The notes under the pieces are model-generated. The model searched no databases. It had not been told where the DNA came from and saw nothing but the letters and a program-made list of their open reading frames with translations. 64,000 nt of DNA from Cupriavidus pampae (GTDB lineage Bacteria; Pseudomonadota; Gammaproteobacteria; Burkholderiales; Burkholderiaceae). Each line of letters starts with the position of its first letter. Within the stretch, counting starts at the first letter, position 1. Made by a program: the position numbers and the translations under genes. Below, piece after piece: positions 48,480 through 59,654 of this stretch. Location: positions 434,001-498,000 of the forward strand of contig NZ_CAJZAG010000001.1 of assembly GCF_914271485.1 (NCBI RefSeq). Reading direction: 5' to 3'.

Positions 48480-49112
48480 ATGGCTTACGATCTAGAAGAA
48501 CAGGAACAGCTTGAGAGCCTCAAGGCCTGGTGGAACCAGTACGGCAATATCGTCACGTGGGTTCTGATTGCGGGCCTGCTCGCGTTTGCGGCATGGGGCG
48601 GCTGGAACTACTGGCAACGTTCGCAGGCGCGCGACGCGGCGCTCCTGTATGAACAGGTGACCAAGGCCGCCGAGGCGCGCGACGCCGATCGCGTCAAGCG
48701 CGCGGCAACCGACCTCGAGTCGAAGTTCGGCCGTACCGCCTACGGTCAGATGAGCGCGCTGGTCGCGGCGAAGACGCTGTACGACGCGGGTGATCTGGCT
48801 GGCGCGAAGGCGCAGCTGCAGTGGGCGATCGATCATGGCGACGGTGACTACGTGCACCTCGCGCGCGTGCGCCTGGCTGGCGTGCTGCTCGACGAAAAGG
48901 CCTACGACCAGGGCCTCGCGCTGCTGAAGACGGACCCGCCGGGCCCGTTCGAGGCGCTCTATGCCGACCGTCGGGGCGACCTGCTGGCCGCGCAGGACAA
49001 GCGCGACGACGCGCGCGCCGCGTATCGCCGCGCGCTCGACAAGCTGGGCGCCGGCGATGCCGGCATGCGCCAGGTCATTCAGTTCAAGCTCGACGCGTTG
49101 GGCACGGCCTGA
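48480..49112 (+). CDS. yfgM: YfgM family tetratricopeptide protein
   Basis: A 210-residue inner-membrane protein with an N-terminal cytosolic segment, one transmembrane helix (about 23-41, NIVTWVLIAGLLAFAAWGGW) and a periplasmic TPR domain. YfgM associates with the SecYEG translocon and the chaperone PpiD. It follows hisS by 27 bases and precedes bamB, the conserved order. Confidence 0.93.
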   Translation: MAYDLEEQEQLESLKAWWNQYGNIVTWVLIAGLLAFAAWGGWNYWQRSQARDAALLYEQVTKAAEARDADRVKRAATDLESKFGRTAYGQMSALVAAKTLYDAGDLAGAKAQLQWAIDHGDGDYVHLARVRLAGVLLDEKAYDQGLALLKTDPPGPFEALYADRRGDLLAAQDKRDDARAAYRRALDKLGAGDAGMRQVIQFKLDALGTA

Positions 49113-49200
49113 GTCGGTGGCCGTTTGATCGCACGTTTTTGATCATCACCTCATTGCAAACATCAACGCCAATCGAGCCATACAAGGGGATCGCATTCTC

Positions 49201-50385
49201 ATGACGTCATTGCTACAAGCAGCCACGCAACGTTCGACTCGCCATGTGTCCCGCCATGTCGCGCGTGCGCTGACCGCTGGGGCCTGCCTGGGCGTGCTCG
49301 CCGGTTGCTCCCTGTTCGGCAAGGAGAACAAGCATCCGCCCACCGAGCTGAAGCCGGTGGCTGCCACGTTGTCGGTCAAGCAGGCCTGGACCGCTGACGT
49401 GGGCAAGAGCGGCCCATTCGTGATGGCGCCGGCCGCCGCCGGCAACAACGTCTACGTGTCGTCGCGCAGCGGTAACGTGATGGCCATCGACGGCAATTCT
49501 GGCCGTACGGTGTGGAAGGCCAAGACCGATATCGATCTGACCTCGGGTCCCGGTACGGATGGCAGTGTCACGGCAGTCGCGGGCGAGAAGGGCGCGGTGT
49601 ATGCGTTCGATACCAGCGGCAAGCAGTTGTGGAAGAAGCAGGTCAATGGCGAGGTCCTGTCCGCGCCGCTGGTCGGCAACGGCCTCGTGATCGTGCGCAC
49701 CACCGACACGCGCGTGCTGGGCCTTGACGCGCAGACCGGCGAGCGCCGCTGGATCTACCAGCGTTCGCAGACGCCGCTCAACCTGCGCGCGGCCATGGGC
49801 ATGACGTTCGCCGGCGACGGCGTGGTGATGGGCTTCCCGGGTGGCAAGCTCGGCGTGCTCGCACCGGGCAACGGCGTGCTGCGCTGGGAGTCCGCGGTGT
49901 CGTATCCGAAGGGCGTGTCCGAGATCGAGCGCCTGAACGATGTAACCGGCCAGCCCGCGGTCAATGGGCGTCAGGTGTGCGCCACTACGTTCCAGGGTCG
50001 CATTGCCTGCCTCGAACTGGCCAATGGCCAGCCGCAGTGGGGCAAGGATTTCTCGTCGCCAACCGGCGTCGCGCAGGATGATTCGACGCTGTTCGCCAGC
50101 GACGAGTCGTCGACGGTGTATGCGTTCGACCGCCAGAATGGCAACGAGCGCTGGAAGAACGATCAATTGCGTTATCGCAGCCTCGGCGCGCCGACCGCGC
50201 TGGGCCGCTCCGTCGTGGTGGGTGACTACGACGGTTTTGTTCATTTCCTCTCGCGTGAGGACGGCCAGATCGTGGCCCGCATGAAGACCGACGGCAGCGC
50301 GATCAGCGCCGCGCCGGTGGTGGCGGGCCAGACGCTGGTGGTGCAGACCCGTGACGGCGACGTCTACGGCTTCGTACCGAACTAA
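49201..50385 (+). CDS. bamB: Outer membrane protein assembly factor BamB
   Basis: A 394-residue lipoprotein with lipobox LAGC (about residue 37) and an eight-bladed PQQ-type beta-propeller, seen as repeats such as [31 protein letters not shown] and [16 protein letters not shown]. It supports BamA in inserting outer-membrane proteins. The N-terminal signal is longer than usual, with an Arg-rich stretch before the hydrophobic core. A hairpin AGCGTCT-TGG-AGACGCT (50395-50411) follows the stop, without a T run. Confidence 0.95.
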   Translation: MTSLLQAATQRSTRHVSRHVARALTAGACLGVLAGCSLFGKENKHPPTELKPVAATLSVKQAWTADVGKSGPFVMAPAAAGNNVYVSSRSGNVMAIDGNSGRTVWKAKTDIDLTSGPGTDGSVTAVAGEKGAVYAFDTSGKQLWKKQVNGEVLSAPLVGNGLVIVRTTDTRVLGLDAQTGERRWIYQRSQTPLNLRAAMGMTFAGDGVVMGFPGGKLGVLAPGNGVLRWESAVSYPKGVSEIERLNDVTGQPAVNGRQVCATTFQGRIACLELANGQPQWGKDFSSPTGVAQDDSTLFASDESSTVYAFDRQNGNERWKNDQLRYRSLGAPTALGRSVVVGDYDGFVHFLSREDGQIVARMKTDGSAISAAPVVAGQTLVVQTRDGDVYGFVPN

Positions 50386-50650
50386 AATATGTAAAGCGTC
50401 TTGGAGACGCTAGCTTCTCGCCCGTGCCCGTCCGTGCTCCTGTCGCGCGGATGGCACCAATCCGGTAGCATGATTCCGGTCGTGCCCGCCTTCGCGGTTT
50501 GGACCGTGGCGCCCCGCATCGTCTGACCGGGCCGCGCCCGACAGGAAAACCTCCCCGCTGCACCCGGTCTCCCCGGTGCGCGGCGGGATGTCGGATCAAC
50601 ATGACTCCGGAGTCGGGGCGGCATATGCCGTCCCATTTCCCGTTTATTGC
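50386..50650 (+). promoter_or_regulatory. bamB-der intergenic region
   Basis: About 265 bases with no gene. A 7-base stem hairpin (AGCGTCT/AGACGCT) lies near the bamB stop. No clear promoter was seen; it may act as a read-through leader for der. Confidence 0.35.
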
Positions 50651-51994
50651 ATGAAACCAGTGATCGCACTCGTCGGCCGCCCGAACGTGGGCAAGTCGAC
50701 GCTATTCAATCGGATGACCCGCTCGCGTGACGCGCTTGTCGCCGATCTGCCGGGCCTGACACGGGACCGCCATTACGGCGAGGGCCGTATCGGCGAACGT
50801 CCGTTCATCGTCATCGACACCGGTGGCTTCGAGCCCGTGGCCAAGGAAGGCATCGTCGCCGAGATGGCCAAGCAGACCCGCCAGGCCGTGGTCGAGGCCG
50901 ACGTGGTGATTTTCCTCGTCGATGGTCGGCTCGGCCTCGCGCCGCAGGATCGCGTGATCGCGGACTACCTGCGCAAGACCGGTCGCCGCATCATGCTCGC
51001 CGTGAACAAGGCCGAGGGCATGAAGTACACCTCCGTCGCGGCCGATTTCTACGAACTCGGCATGGGCGACCCCTACGCGATCTCGTCGACACACGGCGAT
51101 GGTGTGGCGGAACTCGTCGATGAGGCGCTCGACCTCGCGGTGCAGGAACGGCCAGAACTGGCCGAGGTCGACGACGCCGCCCAGCGCGGCGTGAAGATCG
51201 CGATCGTGGGCCGGCCGAACGTGGGCAAGTCCACGCTCGTCAATACGCTGATCGGCGAAGAGCGCGTGATCGCGTTCGACATGCCGGGCACCACGCGCGA
51301 CGCGATCTATGTGGAATTCGAGCGGGGCGGCAAGCCGTACACGCTGATCGATACCGCGGGTCTGCGCAAGCGCGGCAAGGTGTTCGAGGCGATCGAGAAG
51401 TTCTCGGTGGTCAAGACGCTGCAGTCGATTGCCGATGCCAACGTGGTGGTGCTGCTGCTCGATGCGCAGCAGGATATTTCCGAGCAGGACGCGCATATCG
51501 CCGGCTTTATCGTCGAGTCGGGCCGGGCGCTGGTGGTGGGCGTCAACAAGTGGGACGGCCTGGATGGCCATTCGCGCGACCGGATCAAGCACGACCTCGA
51601 GCGCAAGCTGCAGTTTCTCAGTTTCGCCAACTTCCATTTCGTTTCCGCACGGGAACGGACCGGTATCGGCGCGCTGCTGCGCTCGGTCGATGACGCCTAT
51701 GCAGCGGCGATGGTCAAGCTGCCGACGCCGCAGCTGACGCGCGTGCTCGAGGAAGCCGTGGAGTTCCAGCAGCCGAAGCGAGTGGGCACCTCACGCCCGA
51801 AACTGCGTTATGCGCACCAGGGCGGGTCCAACCCGCCGATCATCGTGGTGCATGGCAATGCGCTGTCCGGCGTCGCCGAAACGTATCGCAGATACCTTGA
51901 AAATCGGTTCCGTACGGCCTTCAAGCTCAAGGGTACCCCCCTTCGAATCGAATTCCGCACGAACAAAAACCCATTCGTCGACTCGAAGGAATGA
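50651..51994 (+). CDS. der: Ribosome-assembly GTPase Der (EngA)
   Basis: A 447-residue protein with two GTPase domains and a KH-like C-terminus. Domain 1 has [18 protein letters not shown] and NKAEG; domain 2 has [22 protein letters not shown] and NKWDG. It acts in 50S maturation. The ATG at 50651 gives [12 protein letters not shown], the normal start. Followed, after two hairpins, by hfq. Confidence 0.97.
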   Translation: MKPVIALVGRPNVGKSTLFNRMTRSRDALVADLPGLTRDRHYGEGRIGERPFIVIDTGGFEPVAKEGIVAEMAKQTRQAVVEADVVIFLVDGRLGLAPQDRVIADYLRKTGRRIMLAVNKAEGMKYTSVAADFYELGMGDPYAISSTHGDGVAELVDEALDLAVQERPELAEVDDAAQRGVKIAIVGRPNVGKSTLVNTLIGEERVIAFDMPGTTRDAIYVEFERGGKPYTLIDTAGLRKRGKVFEAIEKFSVVKTLQSIADANVVVLLLDAQQDISEQDAHIAGFIVESGRALVVGVNKWDGLDGHSRDRIKHDLERKLQFLSFANFHFVSARERTGIGALLRSVDDAYAAAMVKLPTPQLTRVLEEAVEFQQPKRVGTSRPKLRYAHQGGSNPPIIVVHGNALSGVAETYRRYLENRFRTAFKLKGTPLRIEFRTNKNPFVDSKE

Positions 51995-52080
51995 GCCTCG
52001 ATGGTGCCTGAGGGCTTGCTTTGCCGGCGCGGGCAAGATTCGTTTGCGTTCGTTTGGAACTGCGGCTAAATTCACGGATA

Positions 52081-52100
52081 GCAGGGGGTCCGCCCCCTGC
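52081..52100 (+). repeat. Perfect hairpin between der and hfq
   Basis: GCAGGGGG-TCCG-CCCCCTGC is an 8-base G/C stem with a 4-base loop, 87 bases after the der stop. No T run follows, so it is at most a partial terminator or an RNA-stability element. Confidence 0.6.
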
Positions 52101-52180
52101 GTGTGTTGAGGCCAAGCTGGTACCGTTTTCATCTTTGCTTTGATCTTTTTTGGCGCGATCTTGTGCCGATGACTTGAACC

Positions 52181-52196
52181 GGGGACTTCCGTCCCC
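52181..52196 (+). repeat. Second hairpin in the hfq leader
   Basis: GGGGAC-TTCC-GTCCCC is a 6-base stem closed by a stable TTCC loop, ending 38 bases before the hfq start. Confidence 0.55.
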
Positions 52197-52233
52197 ATGA
52201 TCCATCACTAAATCTATAAATTTGGAGTGTGCC

Positions 52234-52473
52234 ATGAGCAACAAAGGGCAATTGCTACAAGACCCGTTCCTGAACGCGCTGCGCAAAGAGCACGTGCCGG
52301 TTTCCATCTACCTCGTTAATGGCATCAAGCTGCAAGGCAATATCGAGTCGTTTGACCAGTACGTCGTCCTGCTGCGCAACACGGTGACGCAGATGGTGTA
52401 CAAGCATGCGATTTCCACCGTTGTGCCGGCCCGCGCCGTCAATTTCCGGGTGGATGACGCTCCCGAGGGTTAA
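52234..52473 (+). CDS. hfq: RNA chaperone Hfq
   Basis: A 79-residue Sm-like protein that forms hexamers and pairs small RNAs with mRNAs. The Sm1 segment is [20 protein letters not shown] and the Sm2 signature is [17 protein letters not shown] is placed well before the ATG at 52234. It has a short C-terminal tail, as in beta-proteobacteria. The hfq-hflX order is conserved. Confidence 0.98.
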   Translation: MSNKGQLLQDPFLNALRKEHVPVSIYLVNGIKLQGNIESFDQYVVLLRNTVTQMVYKHAISTVVPARAVNFRVDDAPEG

Positions 52474-52581
52474 TCCCGACGGTTTCGTCATATGCGGCCG
52501 CATTCCGGTGCGGTCGCATGGTTGTCCCTGCAAGTGTTTCACCTGCGTAGTTTTTCTTCGACCACAACGTCGATCGCCCCA

Positions 52582-52631
52582 CCGACCGCTGTGCCGACCG
52601 CCGTGCCGACAGTCTTCCGGACAGTCTTCCC
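52582..52631 (+). repeat. Two 12-bp tandem duplications between hfq and hflX
   Basis: CCGACCGCTGTG is followed by CCGACCGCCGTG, and shortly after GACAGTCTTCCG by GACAGTCTTCCC. Both are tandem 12-base pairs in the 203-base gap. Confidence 0.75.
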
Positions 52632-52676
52632 ATCGGCGACCGTCGTCCCTCCTTTAGACGCTCCGCGTCCACCCGC

Positions 52677-53876
52677 TTGCAACCCAAAGCTACCTCCAAT
52701 ACCGAGCCGTCGCGCGCCATTCTGGTCGGCGTGGACTTCGGCAAGCATGATTTCCAGGAAAGCCTGGCCGAACTCGCACTGCTGACGTCGACGGCGGGCT
52801 CCGTGCCCGTGCACACGCTGACCGGCAAGCGCCCGCGCCCCGACCCGTCGCTGTTTATCGGCTCGGGCAAGGCGGAGGAGTTGCGGCAGGCTGCGGATGC
52901 GCTCGACGCGGACGTGATCGTGTTCAACCACGCATTGAGCCCCGCGCAGCAGCGTAACCTCGAACGTTTTCTGAACCGGCACGTGATCGACCGCACCGGG
53001 CTGATCCTCGATATCTTTGCGCAACGCGCGCAGAGCCACGTGGGCAAGGTGCAGGTGGAACTCGCGCAGGTTCAGTATCAGGCGTCGCGCCTGGTGCGCG
53101 CATGGAGCCATCTGGAGCGGCAGAAGGGGGGTATCGGCATGCGCGGCGGTCCCGGCGAGCGTCAGATCGAACTCGACCGCCGGATGCTCGACGAGCGCGC
53201 CAAACGGCTCAAGAATGACCTTGCGCGGCTGCGCCGTCAGCACAGCACGCAGCGGCGCGCCCGCGCGCGCAACGATACGTTGAGCATTTCGCTGGTCGGC
53301 TATACCAACGCGGGCAAGTCGACGCTGTTCAACGCACTGACCAAGGCGCGCGCGTATGCGGCCGACCAGTTGTTCGCGACGCTTGATACGACGTCGCGGC
53401 GCCTGTTCCTGGAGGGACTGGGCAATGTGGTGCTGTCCGATACCGTCGGCTTTATCCGCGATTTGCCGACGCAGCTCGTGGAAGCGTTCCGCGCCACGCT
53501 CGACGAAACCGTGCATGCGGACCTGCTGCTCCATGTGGTGGATGCCTCCAGTGGCGTGCGGCACGAGCAGATCGAGCAGGTGAACCGCGTGCTCGCGGAA
53601 ATCGACGCGTCGGACATCCCGCAGATCATCGTCATGAACAAGATCGACGCGGCACCAGAACTGCTGGAAGCCGGTCCGCGCATCGAGCGCGACGAAGAGG
53701 GCGTGCCCACGCGCGTGTTCCTTTCCGCGCGCGAAGGACTGGGTCTCGATGGCCTGCGCGAGGCCGTGGTCGAGGTGGCCAAATGGCTCGCCGCGCGCCC
53801 TCCGATGCCCCCGGAATATGACCCGCGCCTCGATGAAGTGCCGCTCGACGGCGAAGATCATGGCGATATTGCGTAA
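52677..53876 (+). CDS. hflX: Ribosome-associated GTPase HflX
   Basis: A 399-residue GTPase that rescues or splits stalled ribosomes. The N-terminal domain has the SLFIGSGKAEEL and FNHALSPAQQRNLE motifs; the G domain has SLVGYTNAGKSTLFN, DTVGFIRDLP and NKIDA. The first in-frame initiation codon before the conserved domain is TTG at 52677; no ATG or GTG fits without loss of the conserved ILVGVDFG start region. No strong ribosome-binding site is visible. It follows hfq and precedes hflK. Confidence 0.95.
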   Translation: MQPKATSNTEPSRAILVGVDFGKHDFQESLAELALLTSTAGSVPVHTLTGKRPRPDPSLFIGSGKAEELRQAADALDADVIVFNHALSPAQQRNLERFLNRHVIDRTGLILDIFAQRAQSHVGKVQVELAQVQYQASRLVRAWSHLERQKGGIGMRGGPGERQIELDRRMLDERAKRLKNDLARLRRQHSTQRRARARNDTLSISLVGYTNAGKSTLFNALTKARAYAADQLFATLDTTSRRLFLEGLGNVVLSDTVGFIRDLPTQLVEAFRATLDETVHADLLLHVVDASSGVRHEQIEQVNRVLAEIDASDIPQIIVMNKIDAAPELLEAGPRIERDEEGVPTRVFLSAREGLGLDGLREAVVEVAKWLAARPPMPPEYDPRLDEVPLDGEDHGDIA

Positions 53877-53895
53877 ATGTGATCAGGATGGCTGC

Positions 53896-53901
53896 TAGAA
53901 T
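53896..53901 (+). promoter_or_regulatory. Probable -10 element for hflKC
   Basis: TAGAAT lies 20 bases after the hflX stop and about 36 bases before the hflK start, suggesting an internal promoter for hflK-hflC. Confidence 0.45.
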
Positions 53902-53936
53902 CCACCTGTTCACAACTTCCCGGACCCGTGCACTTC

Positions 53937-55298
53937 ATGCCCCAGTTCTCCCGGAATCCTGACTCGCACTACGCGCCTGGCGCGCGGCGGCCCCATCCGC
54001 TGCTGCGCGCGGGCTGGCAACGCCTGCGTGCCATCTTCTCGCTGAACGACCCCCGCTGGGGCCGCAACGGACAGGACGACGAAGACAAGGACAAGGACAA
54101 CAACCGCCAGCAGAACCAGCGGCCGCAGGACGGCCCGCCGGATCTCGACGAGCTCTGGCGCGACTTCAACCGTCGCCTGAACGGCCTGCTCGGCCGCAAG
54201 GACAATGGCGGCGGCGGTGGCAATCCGAACGTTGGTGGACCGCGCACGCCGGGCAAGGGCCCGGGGATTGGCGTCGGTGTGCTGATCGCCGCGGTTGTCG
54301 GCATCTGGCTCGCCAGTGGCTTCTTCATGGTGCAGGAAGGCCAGACCGCGGTGATCCTGCAGTTCGGCAAGTACAAGTACAGCGCGGGCCCCGGTATCAA
54401 CTGGCGCTTCCCGTGGCCGGTCCAGTCGGCAGAGGTGGTTAACCTGTCGGCGGTGCGTTCGGTCGAGGTGGGCCGCGCGACGTCGATCAAGGACACGAAC
54501 CTGAAGGACTCGTCGATGCTCACGCAGGACGAGAACATCATCGACGTGCGTTTCACGGTCCAGTACGACATTCAGGACGCCAGCGAATATCTGTTCTTCA
54601 ACCGCACCGATCGTGGTGGCGATGAAGAACTGGTGACGCAGGCCGCCGAGACCTCGGTGCGCGAGATCGTAGGCCGCAACCGGATGGACTCGGTGCTCTA
54701 CGAAAACCGCGAGCAGATCGCGCAAGGACTGGCGAAGTCGATTCAGGCGATCCTGACGGCGTACAAGACCGGTATCCGCGTGATTTCCGTCAACGTGCAG
54801 AGCGTGCAGCCGCCTGAGCAGGTTCAGGCCGCGTTCGACGACGTGAACAAGGCCAGCCAGGATCGCGAGCGCGCGATCAGCGAAGGCCAGGCCTACGCCA
54901 ATGACATCATCCCGCGCGCCAAGGGTACCGCGGCGCGTCTCAAGGAAGAGGCCGAAGGCTACCGTTCCCGCGTGGTGGCGCAGGCCGAGGGCGATGCCTC
55001 GCGCTTCCGCTCCGTGCAGACCGAATACGCGAAGGCACCGCAGGTGACGCGCGACCGTATCTATCTGGAGACCATGCAGCAGATCTACACCAACTCGAGC
55101 AAGGTACTCGTGGACGTGCGCCAGGGCAGCAATCTGCTGTACCTGCCGCTGGACAAGCTCGTGTCGCAGGTGCCTGGCGCCGCGGCGCCGTCCTCGCCGG
55201 CCGCCGCGCCGGGCGCGGCGGTGCCTTCGGTGCCCGACACGTCCTCGGACATCCGGTCGCGTGAAGCATTGCGCAACCGCGATCGCGATTCGCGTTAA
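53937..55298 (+). CDS. hflK: FtsH protease activity modulator HflK
   Basis: A 453-residue membrane protein of the SPFH/band 7 family. A long basic and Asn/Gln/Gly-rich cytosolic part is followed by one transmembrane helix (GIGVGVLIAAVVGIWLASGF) and the SPFH domain beginning FMVQEGQTAVILQFGKYK (both given in part). With HflC it forms the cage around FtsH. Two starts are possible: GTG at 53928 and ATG at 53937; I take the ATG. HflC follows 13 bases later with a perfect ribosome-binding site. Confidence 0.94.
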   Translation: MPQFSRNPDSHYAPGARRPHPLLRAGWQRLRAIFSLNDPRWGRNGQDDEDKDKDNNRQQNQRPQDGPPDLDELWRDFNRRLNGLLGRKDNGGGGGNPNVGGPRTPGKGPGIGVGVLIAAVVGIWLASGFFMVQEGQTAVILQFGKYKYSAGPGINWRFPWPVQSAEVVNLSAVRSVEVGRATSIKDTNLKDSSMLTQDENIIDVRFTVQYDIQDASEYLFFNRTDRGGDEELVTQAAETSVREIVGRNRMDSVLYENREQIAQGLAKSIQAILTAYKTGIRVISVNVQSVQPPEQVQAAFDDVNKASQDRERAISEGQAYANDIIPRAKGTAARLKEEAEGYRSRVVAQAEGDASRFRSVQTEYAKAPQVTRDRIYLETMQQIYTNSSKVLVDVRQGSNLLYLPLDKLVSQVPGAAAPSSPAAAPGAAVPSVPDTSSDIRSREALRNRDRDSR

Positions 55299-55311
55299 GG
55301 AGGAGACCGTC

Positions 55312-56217
55312 ATGAATCGACTGATTTCCTTCGCGATTGGTATCTTCATCGTGCTGGCCGTGGCGTCGTCCATGCTGTTCGTGGTCGATCAGCGTCAGTA
55401 CGCCGTGGTCTTCGCCTTCGGCGAGATCAAGCAGGTCGTGCGCGAGCCGGGCCTGCACTTCAAGCTGCCGCCGCCGCTGCAGAACGTGGTCTTCATGGAC
55501 CGCCGCCTGCAGACCATCGACGTGGCCGCCAACGAACGTTTCCTCACCGCCGAGAAGAAGAGCATGGTGGTGGACTGGTTCGTGAAATGGCGCATCGTTG
55601 ATCCGCGCAAGTTCTTTGTCGCGTTCGGCGGCAATGTGCGTGCCGCGCAGGACCGCATGACGCAGCGTATCGATTCGGTGGCGCGCGAGGAGTTCGGCAA
55701 GCGCACCGTGGCCGATGTGGTGGCGGGCGAGCGTGACAAGGTGATGCAGAACATCCGCACCGGCATGGCCGACTACGCGCAGTCCGTCGGCGTGGAGATC
55801 CTCGATGTGCGGTTGAAGCGTGTGGATCTGCTGCCCGCGATCAGCGAATCGGTGTATCGCCGCATGGAGGCCGAGCGTAAGCGCGTGGCCAACGAGCTGC
55901 GTTCGACCGGTGCCGCCGAGGGTGAAAAGATTCGTGCCGATGCCGATCGTCAGCGCGAGGTCGTGCTGGCCGAGGCGTATCGCGATGCGCAGGTCATCAA
56001 GGGTGACGGCGACGCGAAGGCTTCGCAGCTGTACGCCGATGCCTTTGGTCGCGATCCGAGCTTCGCGCAGTTCTGGCGCAGCATGGAGGCGTACCGCAGC
56101 ACGTTCCGCGACAAGCGCGACCTGATCGTGCTGGAGCCCAACTCCGACTTCTTCCGCTATATGCGGTCGTCGGGCGGCAGTGCTCCGGCACCCGCACCCG
56201 CGCCGAGCAAGAAGTAG
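55312..56217 (+). CDS. hflC: FtsH protease activity modulator HflC
   Basis: A 301-residue SPFH protein with an N-terminal membrane helix (about 4-22, [19 protein letters not shown]) and the band 7 domain [27 protein letters not shown] lies 7 bases before the ATG. Partner of HflK. An intrinsic terminator follows its stop. Confidence 0.96.
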   Translation: MNRLISFAIGIFIVLAVASSMLFVVDQRQYAVVFAFGEIKQVVREPGLHFKLPPPLQNVVFMDRRLQTIDVAANERFLTAEKKSMVVDWFVKWRIVDPRKFFVAFGGNVRAAQDRMTQRIDSVAREEFGKRTVADVVAGERDKVMQNIRTGMADYAQSVGVEILDVRLKRVDLLPAISESVYRRMEAERKRVANELRSTGAAEGEKIRADADRQREVVLAEAYRDAQVIKGDGDAKASQLYADAFGRDPSFAQFWRSMEAYRSTFRDKRDLIVLEPNSDFFRYMRSSGGSAPAPAPAPSKK

Positions 56218-56248
56218 GGTAGCCGGCAGTTCCCGGCAACAGGCGACG

Positions 56249-56272
56249 AAACCCCGGCCCGTCCGGGGTTTT
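56249..56272 (+). terminator. Terminator after hflC
   Basis: AACCCCGG-CCCGT-CCGGGGTT followed by TTGT, 32 bases after the hflC stop codon. Confidence 0.8.
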
Positions 56273-56314
56273 GTCCGCCCGGCAACGTATGACAGTTTTT
56301 GTATGAGAAGCACC

Positions 56315-57466
56315 ATGTCGAACCACTGGCTCCTGCCTGAAAATATCGCCGACGTCCTGCCGTCGGAGGCGCGCAAGATCGAAGAACTGCGCCGCCGCAT
56401 GCTGGATCTGTTCCGCACCTATGGCTACGAGCTGGTCATGCCCCCGATGCTCGAGTACCTCGAGTCGCTGTTGACGGGGACCGGCCACGATCTGGACCTG
56501 CGCACGCTGAAGCTCGTCGACCAGTTGTCCGGCCGCACGCTGGGCCTGCGCGCCGACATCACGCCGCAGGTCGCGCGTATCGACGCACATCTGTTGAACC
56601 GGCCGGGCGTGACGCGCCTGTGCTACGCAGGCAACGTGCTGCATGCACGTCCGGCGGGATTCCACGCCACGCGCGAACCGATTCAGCTCGGCGCCGAGAT
56701 CTATGGTCACGCCGGCCTCGAGGCCGACGTCGAGGTCCAGGAGCTGATGCTGGCGGCGCTGCAGGTGGCGGGCCTGACCGATGTGCGACTGGATTTGTGC
56801 CACGCCGGTATTCTCGGCGCGCTGCTGGAAGGGCTGCCATCGATCCGCAAGATCGAGGACGCATTGTTCGCCGCGCTGGAAACGAAGGACGTGTCCGCGC
56901 TGCGCGAGCTGACCGCTGACATGCCCGAGACCGAGCGCGACGCGCTGCTGGCGCTTCCGACGCTGTACGGTGGCGTGGAGGTGCTCGACCGCGCGCGCGC
57001 GACGCTGCCGGCGAGTCCGACCATCGGCCGCGCGCTCGATGAACTCGCGGCGCTGGCCGCGCGCGTGAGCGGCGCCAGTGTCAATATCGACCTGGCCGAT
57101 CTGCGCGGCTATCACTACCACAGCGGTGTGATGTTCACGGCCTATGTGGCGGGCCTGCCCAATTATGTGGCGCGCGGTGGGCGCTACGACAAGGTGGGTG
57201 AGGCCTTCGGCCGCGCGCGCCCGGCCACGGGTTTTTCGCTCGACCTGCGCGAAGTTGCGGCACTGTCCCCCGTGGAAGTGCGCGCGCTCGCGATTTTCGC
57301 GCCGTGGGATGCCGATCCCGCGCTGCGTACGGCCATTGCCGCGCTGCGTGGCAGTGGTGAAATCGTGATCCAGTCGTTGCCCGGCCATACGCACGAGCTC
57401 GACGAATTCAACTGCGATCGCCAGCTCGTACGCCAGGGTAACGCCTGGGTCGTCGTGCCGCGCTGA
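56315..57466 (+). CDS. hisZ: ATP phosphoribosyltransferase regulatory subunit HisZ
   Basis: A 383-residue protein related to histidyl-tRNA synthetase but without charging activity. It activates the short form of HisG in the first step of histidine synthesis. Class II motifs remain as [31 protein letters not shown] and [14 protein letters not shown]. The ATG at 56315 ([16 protein letters not shown]) has GAGAAG upstream; an ATG at 56303 would add four residues. Lies between hflC and purA, its usual place. Confidence 0.95.
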   Translation: MSNHWLLPENIADVLPSEARKIEELRRRMLDLFRTYGYELVMPPMLEYLESLLTGTGHDLDLRTLKLVDQLSGRTLGLRADITPQVARIDAHLLNRPGVTRLCYAGNVLHARPAGFHATREPIQLGAEIYGHAGLEADVEVQELMLAALQVAGLTDVRLDLCHAGILGALLEGLPSIRKIEDALFAALETKDVSALRELTADMPETERDALLALPTLYGGVEVLDRARATLPASPTIGRALDELAALAARVSGASVNIDLADLRGYHYHSGVMFTAYVAGLPNYVARGGRYDKVGEAFGRARPATGFSLDLREVAALSPVEVRALAIFAPWDADPALRTAIAALRGSGEIVIQSLPGHTHELDEFNCDRQLVRQGNAWVVVPR

Positions 57467-57480
57467 GCCTCGCATTCCCG

Positions 57481-57503
57481 CCCCTCTCCCAGCGGGAGAG
57501 GGG
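57481..57503. repeat. REP-like palindrome after hisZ
   Basis: CCCCTCTCCC-AGC-GGGAGAGGGG is a perfect 10-base inverted repeat in the hisZ-purA gap, 14 bases after the hisZ stop codon. Confidence 0.75.
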
Positions 57504-57569
57504 GCATACACTCGTCTCTTGCATGCTCGCGGGAAGCCCAAAAATCGGGCATCGCCATGCAACGAGAGT

Positions 57570-57575
57570 AGAATA
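57570..57575 (+). promoter_or_regulatory. Probable -10 element for purA
   Basis: TAGAAT is located 28 bases before the purA ATG, after the palindrome. Confidence 0.5.
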
Positions 57576-57584
57576 CGTTTTTAA

Positions 57585-58946
<1,362 letters not shown>

Positions 58947-59016
58947 TGTAGTACGTGGCGTGAAGCCACCATAAGAACGACCGCGGCGTCATGAGCGTCG
59001 TGGCGATTCCCAAGCA

Positions 59017-59040
59017 TTCGGCCCGCTATTGCGGGCCGAA
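59017..59040. repeat. Perfect hairpin between purA and the phosphoribosyltransferase gene
   Basis: TTCGGCCCGC-TATT-GCGGGCCGAA is a 10-base G/C-rich stem. A T run does not follow, so it may be a weak terminator or an mRNA-stability element. Confidence 0.6.
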
Positions 59041-59084
59041 CGCATTATCGGTCAGCACACGACTGAGAGAAAAAAGAGCACAAC

Positions 59085-59654
59085 ATGAACCTGCCTACCA
59101 ATGATGAAGAGAACCTGTGGGTCTCGTGGGATGAGTACCATCGCCTGATCGCGCGGCTGTCGCTGAACGTGCACGAGTCCGGCTGGAAGTTCGACAAGAT
59201 CCTCTGTCTGGCGCGCGGCGGTCTGCGCGTGGGCGACCAGATGTCGCGCATCTTCGACGTCCCGCTCGCGATCCTCGCCACCAGCAGCTACCGCGAGGCG
59301 GCCGGCACGCAGCAGGGCGAGCTCGATATCGCGCAGTACATCACGATGACGCGCGGCGAGCTGTCGGGCAAGATCCTGCTGGTCGATGACCTCGTGGATT
59401 CGGGCATCACGCTCGAGCGCGTGGGCCGTCATCTGAAGGAGCGCTACCCGGCCGTGACCGAGGTGCGGTCGGCGGTCATCTGGTACAAGGCGTGCTCGAA
59501 AGTCGAGCCGGACTACCACGTGACGCATCTCCCCTCGAACCCCTGGATTCACCAGCCGTTCGAGGAGTACGACACGCTGCGGCCGCACAACCTCGCGGCC
59601 TGGCTCAAGCGCGGCAAGCGCGCCAGCCTGCTGGATGACGACAGCGCGGCTTAA
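59085..59654 (+). CDS. Phosphoribosyltransferase family protein
   Basis: A 189-residue type I phosphoribosyltransferase. The PRPP-binding motif is ILLVDDLVDSGITLE and the N-terminal ILCLARGGLRVGDQMS segment carries the PPi loop. It is closest in style to xanthine/hypoxanthine-type enzymes, and being next to purA suggests purine salvage. The base it uses is not certain. GAGAGA precedes the ATG. Confidence 0.88.
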   Translation: MNLPTNDEENLWVSWDEYHRLIARLSLNVHESGWKFDKILCLARGGLRVGDQMSRIFDVPLAILATSSYREAAGTQQGELDIAQYITMTRGELSGKILLVDDLVDSGITLERVGRHLKERYPAVTEVRSAVIWYKACSKVEPDYHVTHLPSNPWIHQPFEEYDTLRPHNLAAWLKRGKRASLLDDDSAA

